A DNA stretch of 64,000 nucleotides from a virus, in the IMG/VR virus record IMGVR_UViG_3300024999_000075, positions 17,255-81,254 of that record; one strand, given 5' to 3'. The notes under the pieces are model-generated. The model ran no database searches and was not told where the DNA came from. It saw nothing but the letters and a program-made list of their open reading frames with translations. The first letter of the stretch is position 1; every line of letters starts with the position of its first letter. The position numbers were made by a program, and so were the translations under genes. This document shows, in pieces, positions 1-8,094 of the stretch.

Positions 1-2
1 CT

Positions 3-452
3 GGCCTGTTCCTCGGGATACAAAGTAATCACGTATATGCTGATGCCTTTGCTGAGGTTGGTTCCGTGGGCGTAATTATGAAACTTTATGATAGATCTAA
101 GTATCTCAAGGACTTAGGTATCAAACCAGAACGTTTCCGCTCTGGCGATCTCAAAGCCTCCGGCGATCCTGACTTTGCCCTGACCGACAAAGAGCGGGAA
201 CACATCAAGGAGCAGGTTATGACTTACGCTAGTAAGTTCTATGGCATAGTCTCAGATGCTCGTGGGATTCCGCTGCCAGTCATGGAAAAATCTGGAATAA
301 CTTCAGGGAGAACCTTCATTGGGGAGCAGGCTTTGAAGGTCAATCTAGTTGATGGGATGAAATCATTTGATCAGGTAGTCCTAAAAGCTTATGGCTTGGC
401 TAAAAATTACCTTGACAAGAATAGGCAGAGCAGTCTAAGCTATGTGAAATAA
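3..452 (+). CDS. S49 (SppA-type) prohead protease, C-terminal part
   Basis: The reading frame is open from the left edge, so the start and the catalytic Ser region lie outside the window. What remains matches the second half of S49/SppA peptidases: a hydrophobic stretch ending AEVGSVGVIM, then RSGDLKASGDP, where the Lys fits the catalytic Lys of the Ser-Lys dyad, then a helix-rich segment with YASKFYGIVSDARG. In tailed phages this family matures the prohead, cleaving scaffold and capsid proteins. Its place directly before a scaffold-like gene and the capsid genes supports that role. A GTG at 66 is in frame but internal to the conserved domain. Confidence 0.85.
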   Translation, partial: GLFLGIQSNHVYADAFAEVGSVGVIMKLYDRSKYLKDLGIKPERFRSGDLKASGDPDFALTDKEREHIKEQVMTYASKFYGIVSDARGIPLPVMEKSGITSGRTFIGEQALKVNLVDGMKSFDQVVLKAYGLAKNYLDKNRQSSLSYVK

Positions 453-475
453 TTTTAACTTTGGAGTGTTATACT

Positions 476-1021
476 ATGAAAAAGAAGATCCTGTCTGAAG
501 CTGCTTTGCAGGCTATGATGGCTACTGGTGATGAGCCCGTAGTACAGCCTACAGCTGAAGAGTTGGCTGAATTGGAAGCAAAGAAGGCTGAAGCAGATAA
601 ACTGGAAGCTGAAGCTGCTGCCAAGAAAGCCGAAAAGAAAGATGATTGCGACTGTGATTGTGAGGAAGAGACTGCCAAAGCCATCCTTGAGCTTGAAGCT
701 TCTCAGGCTGTCAACGCTGATCTCACCGCCAAACTCGCTGAAGCTGAAGCCAAGGCCACCCAGATTGAAGTTGGGGCTGAGGCTCTGAAGACCATTGTTG
801 CCGGTCAGGTTTCTAAGATGCGGATTGGTCTGCGCTTTGCTGCGGTCGATATGAGTAAGTTCAGTATTGATGCTCTGGTTACTGAGTATGAGAATACTGC
901 TGAAGCCTTCATGAAGGCGCTACCTGTGGGTTCTGTTGTGCCGGAGCCTAAAGTGGAGAAGCAGTCAGCTATTCAATCAAGCCACGATGCCGGAAGTTTT
1001 AAGGCACTGGGTTTCAAATAA
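476..1021 (+). CDS. Capsid scaffold-like coiled-coil protein
   Basis: Protein of 181 aa, very rich in Ala, Glu and Lys; residues about 25-105 are predicted helical/coiled coil. It contains an odd acidic Cys cluster (DDCDCDCEEE near residue 60). The ATG at 476 is preceded by GGAG at 463-466; an in-frame TTG five codons upstream lacks such a site. Low-complexity helical composition and position between the protease and the decoration/capsid genes suggest a scaffolding or prohead core protein. This is inferred from context; no family signature is seen. Confidence 0.6.
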   Translation: MKKKILSEAALQAMMATGDEPVVQPTAEELAELEAKKAEADKLEAEAAAKKAEKKDDCDCDCEEETAKAILELEASQAVNADLTAKLAEAEAKATQIEVGAEALKTIVAGQVSKMRIGLRFAAVDMSKFSIDALVTEYENTAEAFMKALPVGSVVPEPKVEKQSAIQSSHDAGSFKALGFK

Positions 1022-1074
1022 AATCAAAGGGCCAAAGGAACCCATTCCAGTAACTCTGGATAAACCTTAATACT

Positions 1075-1500
1075 ATGGCAAAATTTACTTGCTCTGTGAA
1101 CGTAGGCGAGAACGTCTACAGAACTTACAAGATGGCTGCTGGAATTTTAGATGGGGATATCGGAAAGCCGGTAACATACCCTGCGGCCACTGATGTTGTT
1201 GCCCTTGCTGCTGACGGGGAACAGATTTACGGTTTTATTGCAGCCGTGGAATCAGCCACAGCTGATGGCCTTAAGCTTGTTTCTATTCTTGTTTCTGGTC
1301 GTGCGTGGGTTATTTTGAGTGGTGCATCTGCTGTTGGAACTTTGGTAGAAGCTGCTGCTAATACGGCTGCTGGCACTGCTAAGGCTGGAGCCTTCGGTCT
1401 TGTATCTACTCACACCCTCATTGCTGGAACCATGAAGCAATGGATGGTTATCTCTGGAACTGGTGCGGATACTGCCACGGTTCTCATTGAAAGTTTATAA
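1075..1500 (+). CDS. Capsid decoration (cement) protein, DUF2190-like
   Basis: Protein of 141 aa made mostly of beta-strand and Gly/Ala turns, with a DGxxIYGF core and regular 'VSGRAWV...SGASAVGTLVEA' type strands typical of small capsid cement proteins found directly upstream of HK97-type capsid genes. The ribosome binding site is weak (CTGGAT about 15 nt upstream). A trimeric decoration role on the capsid surface is inferred from composition, length and position, not from a catalytic or diagnostic motif. Confidence 0.6.
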   Translation: MAKFTCSVNVGENVYRTYKMAAGILDGDIGKPVTYPAATDVVALAADGEQIYGFIAAVESATADGLKLVSILVSGRAWVILSGASAVGTLVEAAANTAAGTAKAGAFGLVSTHTLIAGTMKQWMVISGTGADTATVLIESL

Positions 1501-1519
1501 TTAAGGAGAACTAAATAAA

Positions 1520-2710
1520 ATGGCTAAGTTTATAGATGCTAACGGAAATCCTCAGGACGTCCCGTTGAATGGTATGGCTCTCTACAAAGAAGCCATGGCC
1601 AAGAAGATTACTGTTCGACAGCTGATCAACAGCAAATGCCCTACCGCCGCTGGTGGACCTGATGCGTTCCAGCAGATGTGTATAGAAGCAGGTCTGCGGT
1701 TTAAAGCAGACGATGCTAATGGCGTACCGGCTACTAGTCTTCTGGAAATGTTTGAAGGTCCAAATGCTAGTTCCTTTACCCAGTCTGACGCCATCCCGAC
1801 GAGCCGCTTGCTTTTTCCCGCAGCTTTGATGGAAGTGATCGAAGATGCTCTCCAGTCAAAAGAAGATGTGGCTACCGGAGCCTTTGAGTCATTAGTTGGC
1901 TATAAAGCTACTGTTGCGAGTAATCGTATCGAGCAGCCGGTCATTTCTTACGGCGCTACTAAAGGTCCAGAGGATTCTCAGTTCCAGCATGTTAGTCAGA
2001 ATACTCGCCCTCCGATTCTTCTTTCATTGCAAAGCTCCGATATTTCACGTAAAATTCCCACTACCGCAATTGGTATGGAAATCAGCCGTGAAGCATTGCA
2101 GGCAAATAACCTGGACTTCGTGGCATTAACATTAAGCCGTTTCCTCCGAATCGCTAATTACAACGAGTGGGTTACGCAGATTACTGCGTTACTCTCTGGG
2201 GATGCAGATGCGGCTACCACTACTATGTCTGATGGTACTGCGGCATTGGCTCAGGTAAAAGCCTCTGCTTATGATGCTACCATCGTTGCTAATGGAGTTC
2301 TGAGTCAGAAGGCATGGCTCAAATTCCTGTATGCCAATTCTATGAAGATGACTAAGACACATCTCGTATGCGACTTCGACGCTGCTCTTGCCATTGACAA
2401 TAGACTTGACCGTCCCACCAATATGCATAACAATTCCATGGATCGCTTGGATGTGCCTTTTTCTGTTTCTTATCCGGCGTTTAACTCTAATATCTCAATG
2501 ATAGTGATGCCCACAGGTACCTTCGCGGCAAACACAATTATGGCTCTTGAGCAGCCTACGGCTATTTCCAAGATTACCTCATCTACTGCCAGTTATTCAG
2601 CAATTGAGGAGATTATAATGAAGAAATCGACGGAAATTCGCCTGGATAGGGGCTTCATTACCTATCGGAACTACTCAGACTCATTCGGTGTACTCTCACT
2701 TATTGCCTAA
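1520..2710 (+). CDS. Major capsid protein, HK97-fold type
   Basis: Protein of 396 aa, the usual length for an HK97-type capsid subunit. The start has a strong AAGGAG at 1503-1508. An N-terminal helical segment (about 1-90) could act as a delta/scaffold-like domain, followed by a mixed alpha/beta body with IGMEISREAL and C-terminal EIRLDRGFITYRNYSDSFGVL, patterns recurrent in phage capsid proteins (E-loop/P-domain/A-domain order). It follows the decoration gene and is followed at once by a very strong terminator, as expected for a highly expressed major structural gene. Confidence 0.8.
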   Translation: MAKFIDANGNPQDVPLNGMALYKEAMAKKITVRQLINSKCPTAAGGPDAFQQMCIEAGLRFKADDANGVPATSLLEMFEGPNASSFTQSDAIPTSRLLFPAALMEVIEDALQSKEDVATGAFESLVGYKATVASNRIEQPVISYGATKGPEDSQFQHVSQNTRPPILLSLQSSDISRKIPTTAIGMEISREALQANNLDFVALTLSRFLRIANYNEWVTQITALLSGDADAATTTMSDGTAALAQVKASAYDATIVANGVLSQKAWLKFLYANSMKMTKTHLVCDFDAALAIDNRLDRPTNMHNNSMDRLDVPFSVSYPAFNSNISMIVMPTGTFAANTIMALEQPTAISKITSSTASYSAIEEIIMKKSTEIRLDRGFITYRNYSDSFGVLSLIA

Positions 2711-2712
2711 TC

Positions 2713-2758
2713 AATAAGAAAAGCCCTACCAGATTGCTCTGGTGGGGCTTTTCTTATT
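2713..2758. terminator. Bidirectional rho-independent terminator after the capsid gene
   Basis: A 21-bp inverted repeat (2713-2733 and 2738-2758) with one G-U-type mismatch and a 4-nt loop (TTGC). Its outer ends are A-rich on the left and T-rich on the right, so it can stop transcription from both directions. It lies between the rightward capsid gene and the leftward nuclease gene, whose last codons overlap the repeat end. Confidence 0.9.
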
Positions 2759-3313
2759 TCAACACAACTCTAGAAACTTATCATATCTGATTAAAGGGTG
2801 TACCTTAGTTTCTCCAATCCTTTCAGCGTGTCGATCAAGTGTAGTCATTATATCATCTTTGTAAGGCCAGAACTTCCTGTATATTTCCAGAGAAAATCTT
2901 AATAAACCAGTCTGACAGAAACTTGCTGGGAATACACAAGTGTCTAATATAAACCCTTGAGGATAGTCGCTCATCTCCAAGCCTTCCGAGCGTATGGCAC
3001 CAGCGGGCTCAAATACTGCGCTGAACAAACAATCATCTATTTGTAGAAAATAAGGTACAGTTATGAATTCATAACCATTATTAGAACATACGTCAGCTAT
3101 GTCTAGGTCTCTATAAGTGGTGCTAACATTGGTGTAGTGTCCAGGACCATCATATTCTACAACTACCATGTAATGATCATTTCTATAATCTGGACGAAGC
3201 TTGCTCCCTGAACTAGGAATGATTTTGTTATACACCCACTCACCTTTAGGAAATACCAGCTTGAGGAAATCTCCCAGCTTCTCTTCTGTTAAGTACCCAT
3301 CGTATATTTTCAT
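2759..3313 (-). CDS. Vsr/DUF559-like (EDxHD-type) nuclease, probable free-standing homing endonuclease
   Basis: Protein of 184 aa. The core R40-P-D ... VVVEYDGPGHY (E53, D55, H59), then YRDLDIADVCSNNGYEFITVPYF, follows the pattern of Vsr/DUF559-like members of the PD-(D/E)XK clan (vE-x-DG-x-xH ... RD ... G-x-x-x-i-x-vPy), which includes EDxHD homing nucleases. It would cut DNA and may copy itself into related phages. The gene is reversed within the head operon and starts with a 4-bp ATGA overlap with an upstream RHH gene, so the two are co-translated. AAAGGAGAG precedes the start. A repair role is possible but less likely in this context. Confidence 0.7.
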   Translation of the reverse strand: MKIYDGYLTEEKLGDFLKLVFPKGEWVYNKIIPSSGSKLRPDYRNDHYMVVVEYDGPGHYTNVSTTYRDLDIADVCSNNGYEFITVPYFLQIDDCLFSAVFEPAGAIRSEGLEMSDYPQGFILDTCVFPASFCQTGLLRFSLEIYRKFWPYKDDIMTTLDRHAERIGETKVHPLIRYDKFLELC

Positions 3314-3483
3314 TTGTTCTCTCCTTTAGTAGATCCCATCCTCTCCAACATCTCTGTCAATGCTCTTCGAACCAAATCCGAAGTAGTATAACCCTTCTCC
3401 AAAGCCAATTTCTCTATTCTCTCCCAAACAGCATCCGACAACCATACAGTGTGTTTTCTTAAATCACTTTTTCTTCTTGGCAT
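3310..3483 (-). CDS. Small ribbon-helix-helix DNA-binding protein (nuclease partner)
   Basis: Protein of 57 aa with a basic N-terminus (MPRRKSDLRK), a short strand (HTVWLS), then two helices around VWERIEKLALEKGYTTSDLVRRALTEML: the classical RHH pattern strand-helix-turn-helix with the G-x-T-x-S-D-L-V-R turn. RHH proteins bind DNA as dimers through the strand, often as autorepressors. AAAGGAGG lies ideally before the ATG. Its stop codon overlaps the start of the nuclease at 3313 (ATGA). It is likely the regulator, or a DNA-targeting partner, of that nuclease. Confidence 0.8.
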   Translation of the reverse strand: MPRRKSDLRKHTVWLSDAVWERIEKLALEKGYTTSDLVRRALTEMLERMGSTKGENK

Positions 3484-3503
3484 ATATAACCTCCTTTAGG
3501 TAT

Positions 3504-3519
3504 TTACACTACCTTACAC
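3504..3519. promoter_or_regulatory. Candidate RHH operator (direct TTACAC repeat)
   Basis: Two copies of TTACAC start exactly 10 bp (one helical turn) apart (3504-3509, 3514-3519), 21-36 nt upstream of the RHH start codon at 3483 on the opposite strand. RHH dimers commonly bind such closely phased repeats. The operator role is an inference from spacing and position only. Confidence 0.35.
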
Positions 3520-3547
3520 CTCACAGCCACACTCTGCAACTATAAAC

Positions 3548-3576
3548 TTGCACTACGCAGCAAAAAATACTATCAT
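3548..3576 (+). promoter_or_regulatory. Candidate sigma70-type promoter for the connector operon
   Basis: TTGCAC, a 17-nt spacer and TATCAT, 36 nt before the start of the next rightward gene. The -10 box matches the consensus at five of six bases; the -35 is weak. It would restart transcription after the capsid terminator and the reversed nuclease cassette. Confidence 0.4.
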
Positions 3577-3611
3577 GTCAGCAACACTTTAATATAAAAG
3601 GAGACTACATA

Positions 3612-3872
3612 ATGGCAAGGCCAAAAAAACTCAACCACCCTCCGACTACCAACGCTGAAGCTCTGAAGGAAGTCACCATACCCGAAATTGTAGAGGAACC
3701 AATTGTTGAAGAAATTATAAAGCCTGATAAGAAGCTCTACCGCTCAATAAGATTTAATATGTATCATCCGTTTCAATTTCGCCACCTTACCACTGACGCC
3801 GCAACTGAACTCTTCATGGATGGTTGGCTTGAATCACAGATCAACGCAGGTCTGGTAGAAGAATGGCAATAA
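3612..3872 (+). CDS. Small head-region protein of unknown function
   Basis: Protein of 86 aa: a Pro/Glu/Ile-rich N-terminal half (PEIVEEPIVEEIIKP) and a compact C-terminal half ending FMDGWLESQINAGLVEEWQ. AAAGGAGAC precedes the ATG. I do not recognise the family. Its last 69 nt are repeated 587 bp downstream (4389-4457), where the repeat runs into the start of the head-tail connector gene. This suggests that the stop of this gene originally overlapped that start (both read GAATGGCAAT). Confidence 0.7.
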   Translation: MARPKKLNHPPTTNAEALKEVTIPEIVEEPIVEEIIKPDKKLYRSIRFNMYHPFQFRHLTTDAATELFMDGWLESQINAGLVEEWQ

Positions 3873-3909
3873 CCAAAGTAATAAAACATTTCAAACGAGG
3901 TAAACAACG

Positions 3910-4347
3910 ATGAGATTTAATTGGCCTGGAGCATTAAAAGCAGCACTCGAAGCATGTACCATGATAGCGTCCTCTATCACCAGCGCAACTACCGTCAGAT
4001 CAATAGGAGCCATCGGCTACGAGACTGGCGCTGGAGGGGCAGTAACCCAAGGAACTGATAAGACCACAGCCGTTACCCTTAATAAGTTGTGTGGAACCAT
4101 TACCATGCACGCTGAGTCTTTAGCTGCCGGGGCTGAGACTGGTTTCACGCTCACCAACTCAACCATAGCGGCTACAGATGTAGTCGTGGTTTGTATCAAG
4201 GGTGTAGGTACAGTAAGCTCTTATCAGATTTCCGTGGACGGGGTAGCCACGGGATCTTGCCATATTACCTTGGCGAATCTGTCAGCGGGTGCTTTAGCGG
4301 AGGCTATTACTGTGAACTTTGTGGTTATCAAAGGTGTTGCTGCTTAA
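3910..4347 (+). CDS. Phage structural (decoration/fibre-like) beta protein
   Basis: Protein of 145 aa with GYETGAGGAVTQGTDKTTAVTLNKLCG near residue 36, then GTITMHAESLAAG, FTLTNSTIAATDVVVV and a C-terminal NFVVIKGVAA. These strands recur in a small all-beta protein found in phage and prophage head or tail-fibre regions, usually of unassigned role. A GAGG about 10 nt upstream serves the ATG. It is bracketed by a 69-bp direct repeat, implying insertion between two formerly adjacent genes. It is probably a virion surface protein; the exact position is unknown. Confidence 0.6.
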   Translation: MRFNWPGALKAALEACTMIASSITSATTVRSIGAIGYETGAGGAVTQGTDKTTAVTLNKLCGTITMHAESLAAGAETGFTLTNSTIAATDVVVVCIKGVGTVSSYQISVDGVATGSCHITLANLSAGALAEAITVNFVVIKGVAA

Positions 4348-4388
4348 ACCAAATGAAGGAGACTCTGATGATAATTTTACCAACTCGC

Positions 4389-4462
4389 CAACTGAACTCT
4401 TCATGGACGGCTGGCTTGAATCACAAATTAACGCTGGTCTGGTAAAAGAATGGCAATCGTAG
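4389..4462 (+). pseudogene. Duplicated 3' fragment of the 3612-3872 gene
   Basis: These bases match 3802-3870 at 63 of 69 positions and still encode TELFMDGWLESQINAGLVKEWQS before a TAG. The reading frame has no proper start of its own. It is either a relic of the duplication that accompanied insertion of the 3910-4347 gene, or a retained leader supplying the context for the connector start at 4450, which lies inside it. Confidence 0.75.
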
Positions 4463-4953
4463 ATTATACTAGCTATGATGAGGTGAGAACCACCTGTGGC
4501 GTTTCCGAAAAGGAACTTCCAGATGCTGAACTTGCTCTGGAGATCTACGATAACGTCCTCGGTCTCGCTCTGGCTGAAGTAACCCTTCCGACCGAGGAGC
4601 CTGGACCTGGACCTCTTGACACCCGGTACATAGCTATCAAAGCTATTCCTGTTGGAACCAGGACCGCGATACAACAGAAGCTTTACAATTTAACAAGGAT
4701 GTTCGCTACTTACACTGTCGCTTTCGAAGTAGCAACCAGCCTCTCACTCAAGGCACCCAAAAGCATTGGAGATGGCAAAGCAACCTTAGTACGCTTCTCC
4801 CCGGAAGCAACTTTCCAGGATGTCATTGAAGCGATAACCAAGAAGCTGGACGAAGTACGCTACCGCATAGAGAACATCAATGCCTCAGCTGTAGTGTCCT
4901 TGCCTTTGATGGCAGCAGTGAAACCTGCTATTGATCCTGTGACTGGCGTATGA
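4450..4953 (+). CDS. Head-tail connector/adaptor protein
   Basis: Protein of 167 aa, mainly helical after the first 25 residues, with a beta-hairpin-like insert (about 46-62) and a C-terminal helix FQDVIEAITKKLDEVRYRIENI. Length, helical content and position (first gene of the neck set, before closure, tail-completion and terminator genes) match the gp6/gp15-type adaptor that docks under the portal. No catalytic motif is seen. It overlaps the next gene by 4 bp (ATGA). Confidence 0.6.
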   Translation: MAIVDYTSYDEVRTTCGVSEKELPDAELALEIYDNVLGLALAEVTLPTEEPGPGPLDTRYIAIKAIPVGTRTAIQQKLYNLTRMFATYTVAFEVATSLSLKAPKSIGDGKATLVRFSPEATFQDVIEAITKKLDEVRYRIENINASAVVSLPLMAAVKPAIDPVTGV

Positions 4954-5789
4954 TGACCCTTACTCAAGCCTCCCGCTTTTTCGATGAGTCACTCTTCACC
5001 GATTCATATGGGAGTGCTACGTTCTATGGCCAGATCTTACCCTTTGCTGACAACACCAGATCAGCGTCTTCCGCTACCCGTAGGGTTTTGGATGTAGCTC
5101 CCTCGGTCTCCATTCCATCTAAGCGAACAGTAACGGAGAGTGCCTCCAGTAATAAGTACATCATCTCCTACAAGGCTTCCGACTTCTTCCAAGGCGATGA
5201 GATCAGGGCTAAATACCCCGTCCTGCCGGTATCGACCCAGTATAATATCAGGAGTATTGATCAGAGCCTGGCAAGTTCTGGTGGCGTTACTGATGCCTAT
5301 ATGAGCCCTTCGTACATCAGAAGGAATATCCTGGAAGACAATTCTGATTATCTTGGTAGTTATGAGATTCACTTCAGCTCTTATTACACCATCACCCAAG
5401 GCCAAATAATCCATGGTGGCGGAAAGTATTATAGAGCAAGGGAAAATTCCAGGATTGACGATATCGGTTTTGGTGCGGTCGAAGCAGCCGAATTACAAGA
5501 CCCAATACAAACCTACATCTTTCAAGGTCAAGGGGATACTTATGATCCTGCAACTGACTCTTATAATACTCCTGCTGCTATTACTGGAGTTGTCTGCTTA
5601 GTTGAGCACGTCACTATGGACTTTCAGCATGAGGCCATGGGGTATGTTGAGATGGAGCATGGAGATAAGTCTATTTCCTTCTTAAAATCGGTCGTTACTG
5701 CGGTGAAAGTAGGAGATAAGATTGGGAAATATCGTATTGAGTCGGTGATGGATCACTCCACTTTCTGGACTGTTCAGGGTAGGGTATGA
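4950..5789 (+). CDS. Head closure/neck protein (predicted)
   Basis: Protein of 279 aa, mostly beta, in the slot between the adaptor and the HK97-gp10-like gene where head-closure proteins lie. A central segment has repeated Tyr/Ser strands (SYEIHFSSYYTITQGQIIHGG), and the C-terminus has a small domain VGDKIGKYRIESVMDHSTFWTVQGRV. It is longer than typical closure proteins (about 100-130 aa), so it may carry an extra domain. It starts within the previous stop (ATGATG). Confidence 0.5.
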   Translation: MMTLTQASRFFDESLFTDSYGSATFYGQILPFADNTRSASSATRRVLDVAPSVSIPSKRTVTESASSNKYIISYKASDFFQGDEIRAKYPVLPVSTQYNIRSIDQSLASSGGVTDAYMSPSYIRRNILEDNSDYLGSYEIHFSSYYTITQGQIIHGGGKYYRARENSRIDDIGFGAVEAAELQDPIQTYIFQGQGDTYDPATDSYNTPAAITGVVCLVEHVTMDFQHEAMGYVEMEHGDKSISFLKSVVTAVKVGDKIGKYRIESVMDHSTFWTVQGRV

Positions 5790-6352
5790 AGTTTTCTATA
5801 AAGATTGGCGGTGTAGATGTCTCAGCTAAGGGCAGCTCCAAGGCTGCTTTCAAGGAAGCTGAAAACGTCAGAAAGGAAACTGCTGAGTGTATTGCTGGAA
5901 TGGTGGCTGAGACCTTTGAGCAGATCCTTTTTAACGCACCTCAGTATACTGGCAACTTTGTCGCTAATATGGCTGTTCGGTCAGGACTCTCAGCTGGAGC
6001 TAAGGGTGGGGAAGAATATTTCTCTCATGTTTGGCCTATAGTTCCTCCTCAGGAGGTTTTTGAACGAGGCAAGATGCCAGCTATTGAAGCAGCTTTATCT
6101 GCTAATAAAAACATCGTCAAGAACCTTACTTCCCATATCGTCAAGCAGAGCGGCTGGATATCTGGTGTGACCATCTACAATCGCCTCAGTGACGCTGAGA
6201 TTGTCGAGAACCTTAATGCTATGCGCCTAAGAGATCCTAACGTTCCCGGTGCCCACCCAATGGCTAGGGGGGCTGCTTGGTTGGAGGCCATTGCCGGAAA
6301 GAAGATTGTTTACGGCTCACCTGAATTCCATGCTTATAGGATGAAAAGATGA
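5786..6352 (+). CDS. HK97 gp10-like neck/tail completion protein
   Basis: Protein of 188 aa with an N-terminal helix and the pattern 'FEQILFNAPQYTGNFVANM' (about residues 45-65), typical of gp10-like proteins (helix, then P-x-x-TG-x-L/F). A C-terminal 'MARGAAWLEAIAGKKIV' helix follows. These proteins join the completed head to the tail. It overlaps both neighbours by 4 bp, so it is translationally coupled within the neck operon. Confidence 0.65.
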   Translation: MKFSIKIGGVDVSAKGSSKAAFKEAENVRKETAECIAGMVAETFEQILFNAPQYTGNFVANMAVRSGLSAGAKGGEEYFSHVWPIVPPQEVFERGKMPAIEAALSANKNIVKNLTSHIVKQSGWISGVTIYNRLSDAEIVENLNAMRLRDPNVPGAHPMARGAAWLEAIAGKKIVYGSPEFHAYRMKR

Positions 6353-6762
6353 ACCCCTACGAAACCACCAGGGCTAAGCTTGCTGCTTTAGTCAAGACCT
6401 TCCACGATACTTACTATCCAACGATGGAAGTCAACTATCCAAAGAACTGGCGCACCGACATTGAGGCTTCAGTGAATCCCTTCGTTGGGGTGGAGATTAC
6501 TTGGAGTTCTCGGACGATGGGCTTGAATCCCAGGAAAGATCTGGAAGTCTCAGGAGCTTTGGTGTTAAATCATTACGCTCGGGCGGGGAAAGGTGAGAAG
6601 ATTTTCACCGACTATACGGATGCACTGTATAGTTTCATAGGTTACAAGAATTTAAGTGGCATTAACTTTTACAGTGTGATACCATATAGCAACACAGGAA
6701 AGCCTGGATTTGACGGAGTTATGAATTATGTCAAGTTTGATACGGATTACTTTAATATTTAA
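6349..6762 (+). CDS. Tail terminator protein (gpU/gp17-like)
   Basis: Protein of 137 aa, alpha/beta, beginning with a helix (TRAKLAALVKTFHDTY), then strands ending in YVKFDTDYFNI. Size, fold type and position immediately before the major tail tube gene are those of tail terminator proteins, which cap the tail tube and fix its end for joining to the head. The assignment rests on synteny and general fold. Confidence 0.65.
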   Translation: MNPYETTRAKLAALVKTFHDTYYPTMEVNYPKNWRTDIEASVNPFVGVEITWSSRTMGLNPRKDLEVSGALVLNHYARAGKGEKIFTDYTDALYSFIGYKNLSGINFYSVIPYSNTGKPGFDGVMNYVKFDTDYFNI

Positions 6763-6773
6763 GGAGTTTAGCT

Positions 6774-7976
6774 ATGCCTTCAAGTTCATCGAGTACAGTT
6801 TGGCGGTTTTTGGAGCAGGATACTGCTGGGGAAATCGAAGTAGGTAATCCCCAAACCTGGAGGGTTACGGGCGGAGCAATTACCCAGACGACAACTAACT
6901 CCCCTGATAATGAACTGCGATCTGATCGCGGTCGTGGTGACTCCACTTTAGTCTCTGGGTCAGTGGCTGGTACTATCAACATTAACTGGTCGCATGGCAC
7001 CCATGAGGAATTCCTATCAGCTTTGTTAGCAGATGCACCTACTCCTGTGGCTGCTGGGGGGGTGAAAACTGTCAGCGACATGACATTTTCTACTGTTACT
7101 CATATTATTGGCTCTGCTTCAGCTGCCTTACCAGTTTTGGCTAAAGGGCAGTGGTTCCGTATCACAGGTGCTGTGTCTGCTCTGAATAATGGTATTTACC
7201 GCGCCAGCCTAACTACTGCTCCAACAACTACCGAGATCGTAGTTGAAACCGTTGTTAAAGATTGTGGACTTACTGCTACTGCTGATGAATGTGTAATTTC
7301 GAGCACAAGATACCTGCAAGGCAATGATACTCCACGGTTTTTTACAATAGAACGTGAGTTGGCTGACGTAGGCAAGTACCATACCTTCGCTGATGCTTAT
7401 GTGACGGGTATGAACCTTTCTTACTCCCCCTCTGAACGTGTATCTGGCAGTTTTAGCTTTATGTGTAAAGAGCCTGAGGTTCATGGCGATGCTTCCCTGT
7501 TTCCTGGAATAGCCACGGCTGTTGCTGCCACAACCTCGACCACGTATAACACTGTGGTTGGTACACATGTTCTAGTAGACGGCACAGATCTGGGGGAGGG
7601 ATGTATAGCTTCCCTTAACCTTGACCTATCAGCCGGAGCTAGAGAGAGACGATGTTTGGGTAGTGGGCTTGCACCTTCAGGAATTGCATTTGATTCCCAT
7701 TCAGTTACAGCCAGTGGTAGTGTATTCTTTGGGACTGCTGCTACTTCTGCTCTTTATAATAAACAATTGACTGATCTGCCGATTAACATTGCAATGTGCG
7801 TTACCGACGCAGCAGGAAACGCCCTCGCTTTTAGTATTCCTAGAGCTAAGCTTACAGCGGCAAGCATCGACGGAGGTTCGGCTGGAAGTGACGTGTTGAT
7901 GTCCTTCAATATTGAAGCTAGCACCGACAGTACGTTAGGCAGTATGATTGCCTTTGATGTTATGGGCGCTCTGTAA
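6774..7976 (+). CDS. Major tail tube protein
   Basis: Protein of 400 aa with a strong TAAGGAG site. Repeated beta domains include GTININWSHGTHEEFLSALL, LQGNDTPRFFTIERELADVGKYHTF and YVTGMNLSYSPSERVSGSFSFM, a combination characteristic of the large phage tail tube protein family found in long-tailed siphoviruses. It polymerises around the tape measure. Length exceeds minimal tube proteins (about 200-250 aa), consistent with an added C-terminal beta domain. A strong terminator follows at once, as for the capsid gene. Confidence 0.85.
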   Translation: MPSSSSSTVWRFLEQDTAGEIEVGNPQTWRVTGGAITQTTTNSPDNELRSDRGRGDSTLVSGSVAGTININWSHGTHEEFLSALLADAPTPVAAGGVKTVSDMTFSTVTHIIGSASAALPVLAKGQWFRITGAVSALNNGIYRASLTTAPTTTEIVVETVVKDCGLTATADECVISSTRYLQGNDTPRFFTIERELADVGKYHTFADAYVTGMNLSYSPSERVSGSFSFMCKEPEVHGDASLFPGIATAVAATTSTTYNTVVGTHVLVDGTDLGEGCIASLNLDLSAGARERRCLGSGLAPSGIAFDSHSVTASGSVFFGTAATSALYNKQLTDLPINIAMCVTDAAGNALAFSIPRAKLTAASIDGGSAGSDVLMSFNIEASTDSTLGSMIAFDVMGAL

Positions 7977-8003
7977 CAACTAGATTCCTTTACACTTGCA
8001 GCT

Positions 8004-8048
8004 AAATGGCCTTCTTCCTGTAAAGGGAGAAGGCCATTTTTGTTTGTT
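8004..8048 (+). terminator. Rho-independent terminator after the tail tube gene
   Basis: A 14-bp stem (AATGGCCTTCTTCC pairing with GGGAGAAGGCCATT, one G-U) with a 6-nt loop, followed by TTTTGTTTG. It ends transcription after the abundant tail tube gene and before the HNH endonuclease insert. Confidence 0.9.
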
Positions 8049-8094
8049 CACTAGCGGGAAACATAAAATTCAGTATAGTGGTCCAAGTTTTTTG

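Noticed and set aside
469-684. Minus-strand Ser/Ala-rich frame opposite the scaffold gene
   Set aside because: Low-complexity shadow of the Ala/Glu-rich scaffold coding strand without a ribosome site.
2759-3483. Toxin-antitoxin module formed by the RHH gene and its downstream partner
   Set aside because: RHH antitoxins do precede toxins, but the partner is a 184-aa Vsr/DUF559-like nuclease inserted antisense in a head operon, which fits a homing nuclease better; a toxin role is not excluded.
4191-4445. Plus-strand 84-aa frame overlapping the decoration-like gene
   Set aside because: No ribosome site, atypical Cys/Gly-rich composition, and it crosses the duplicated 69-bp repeat in the wrong frame.
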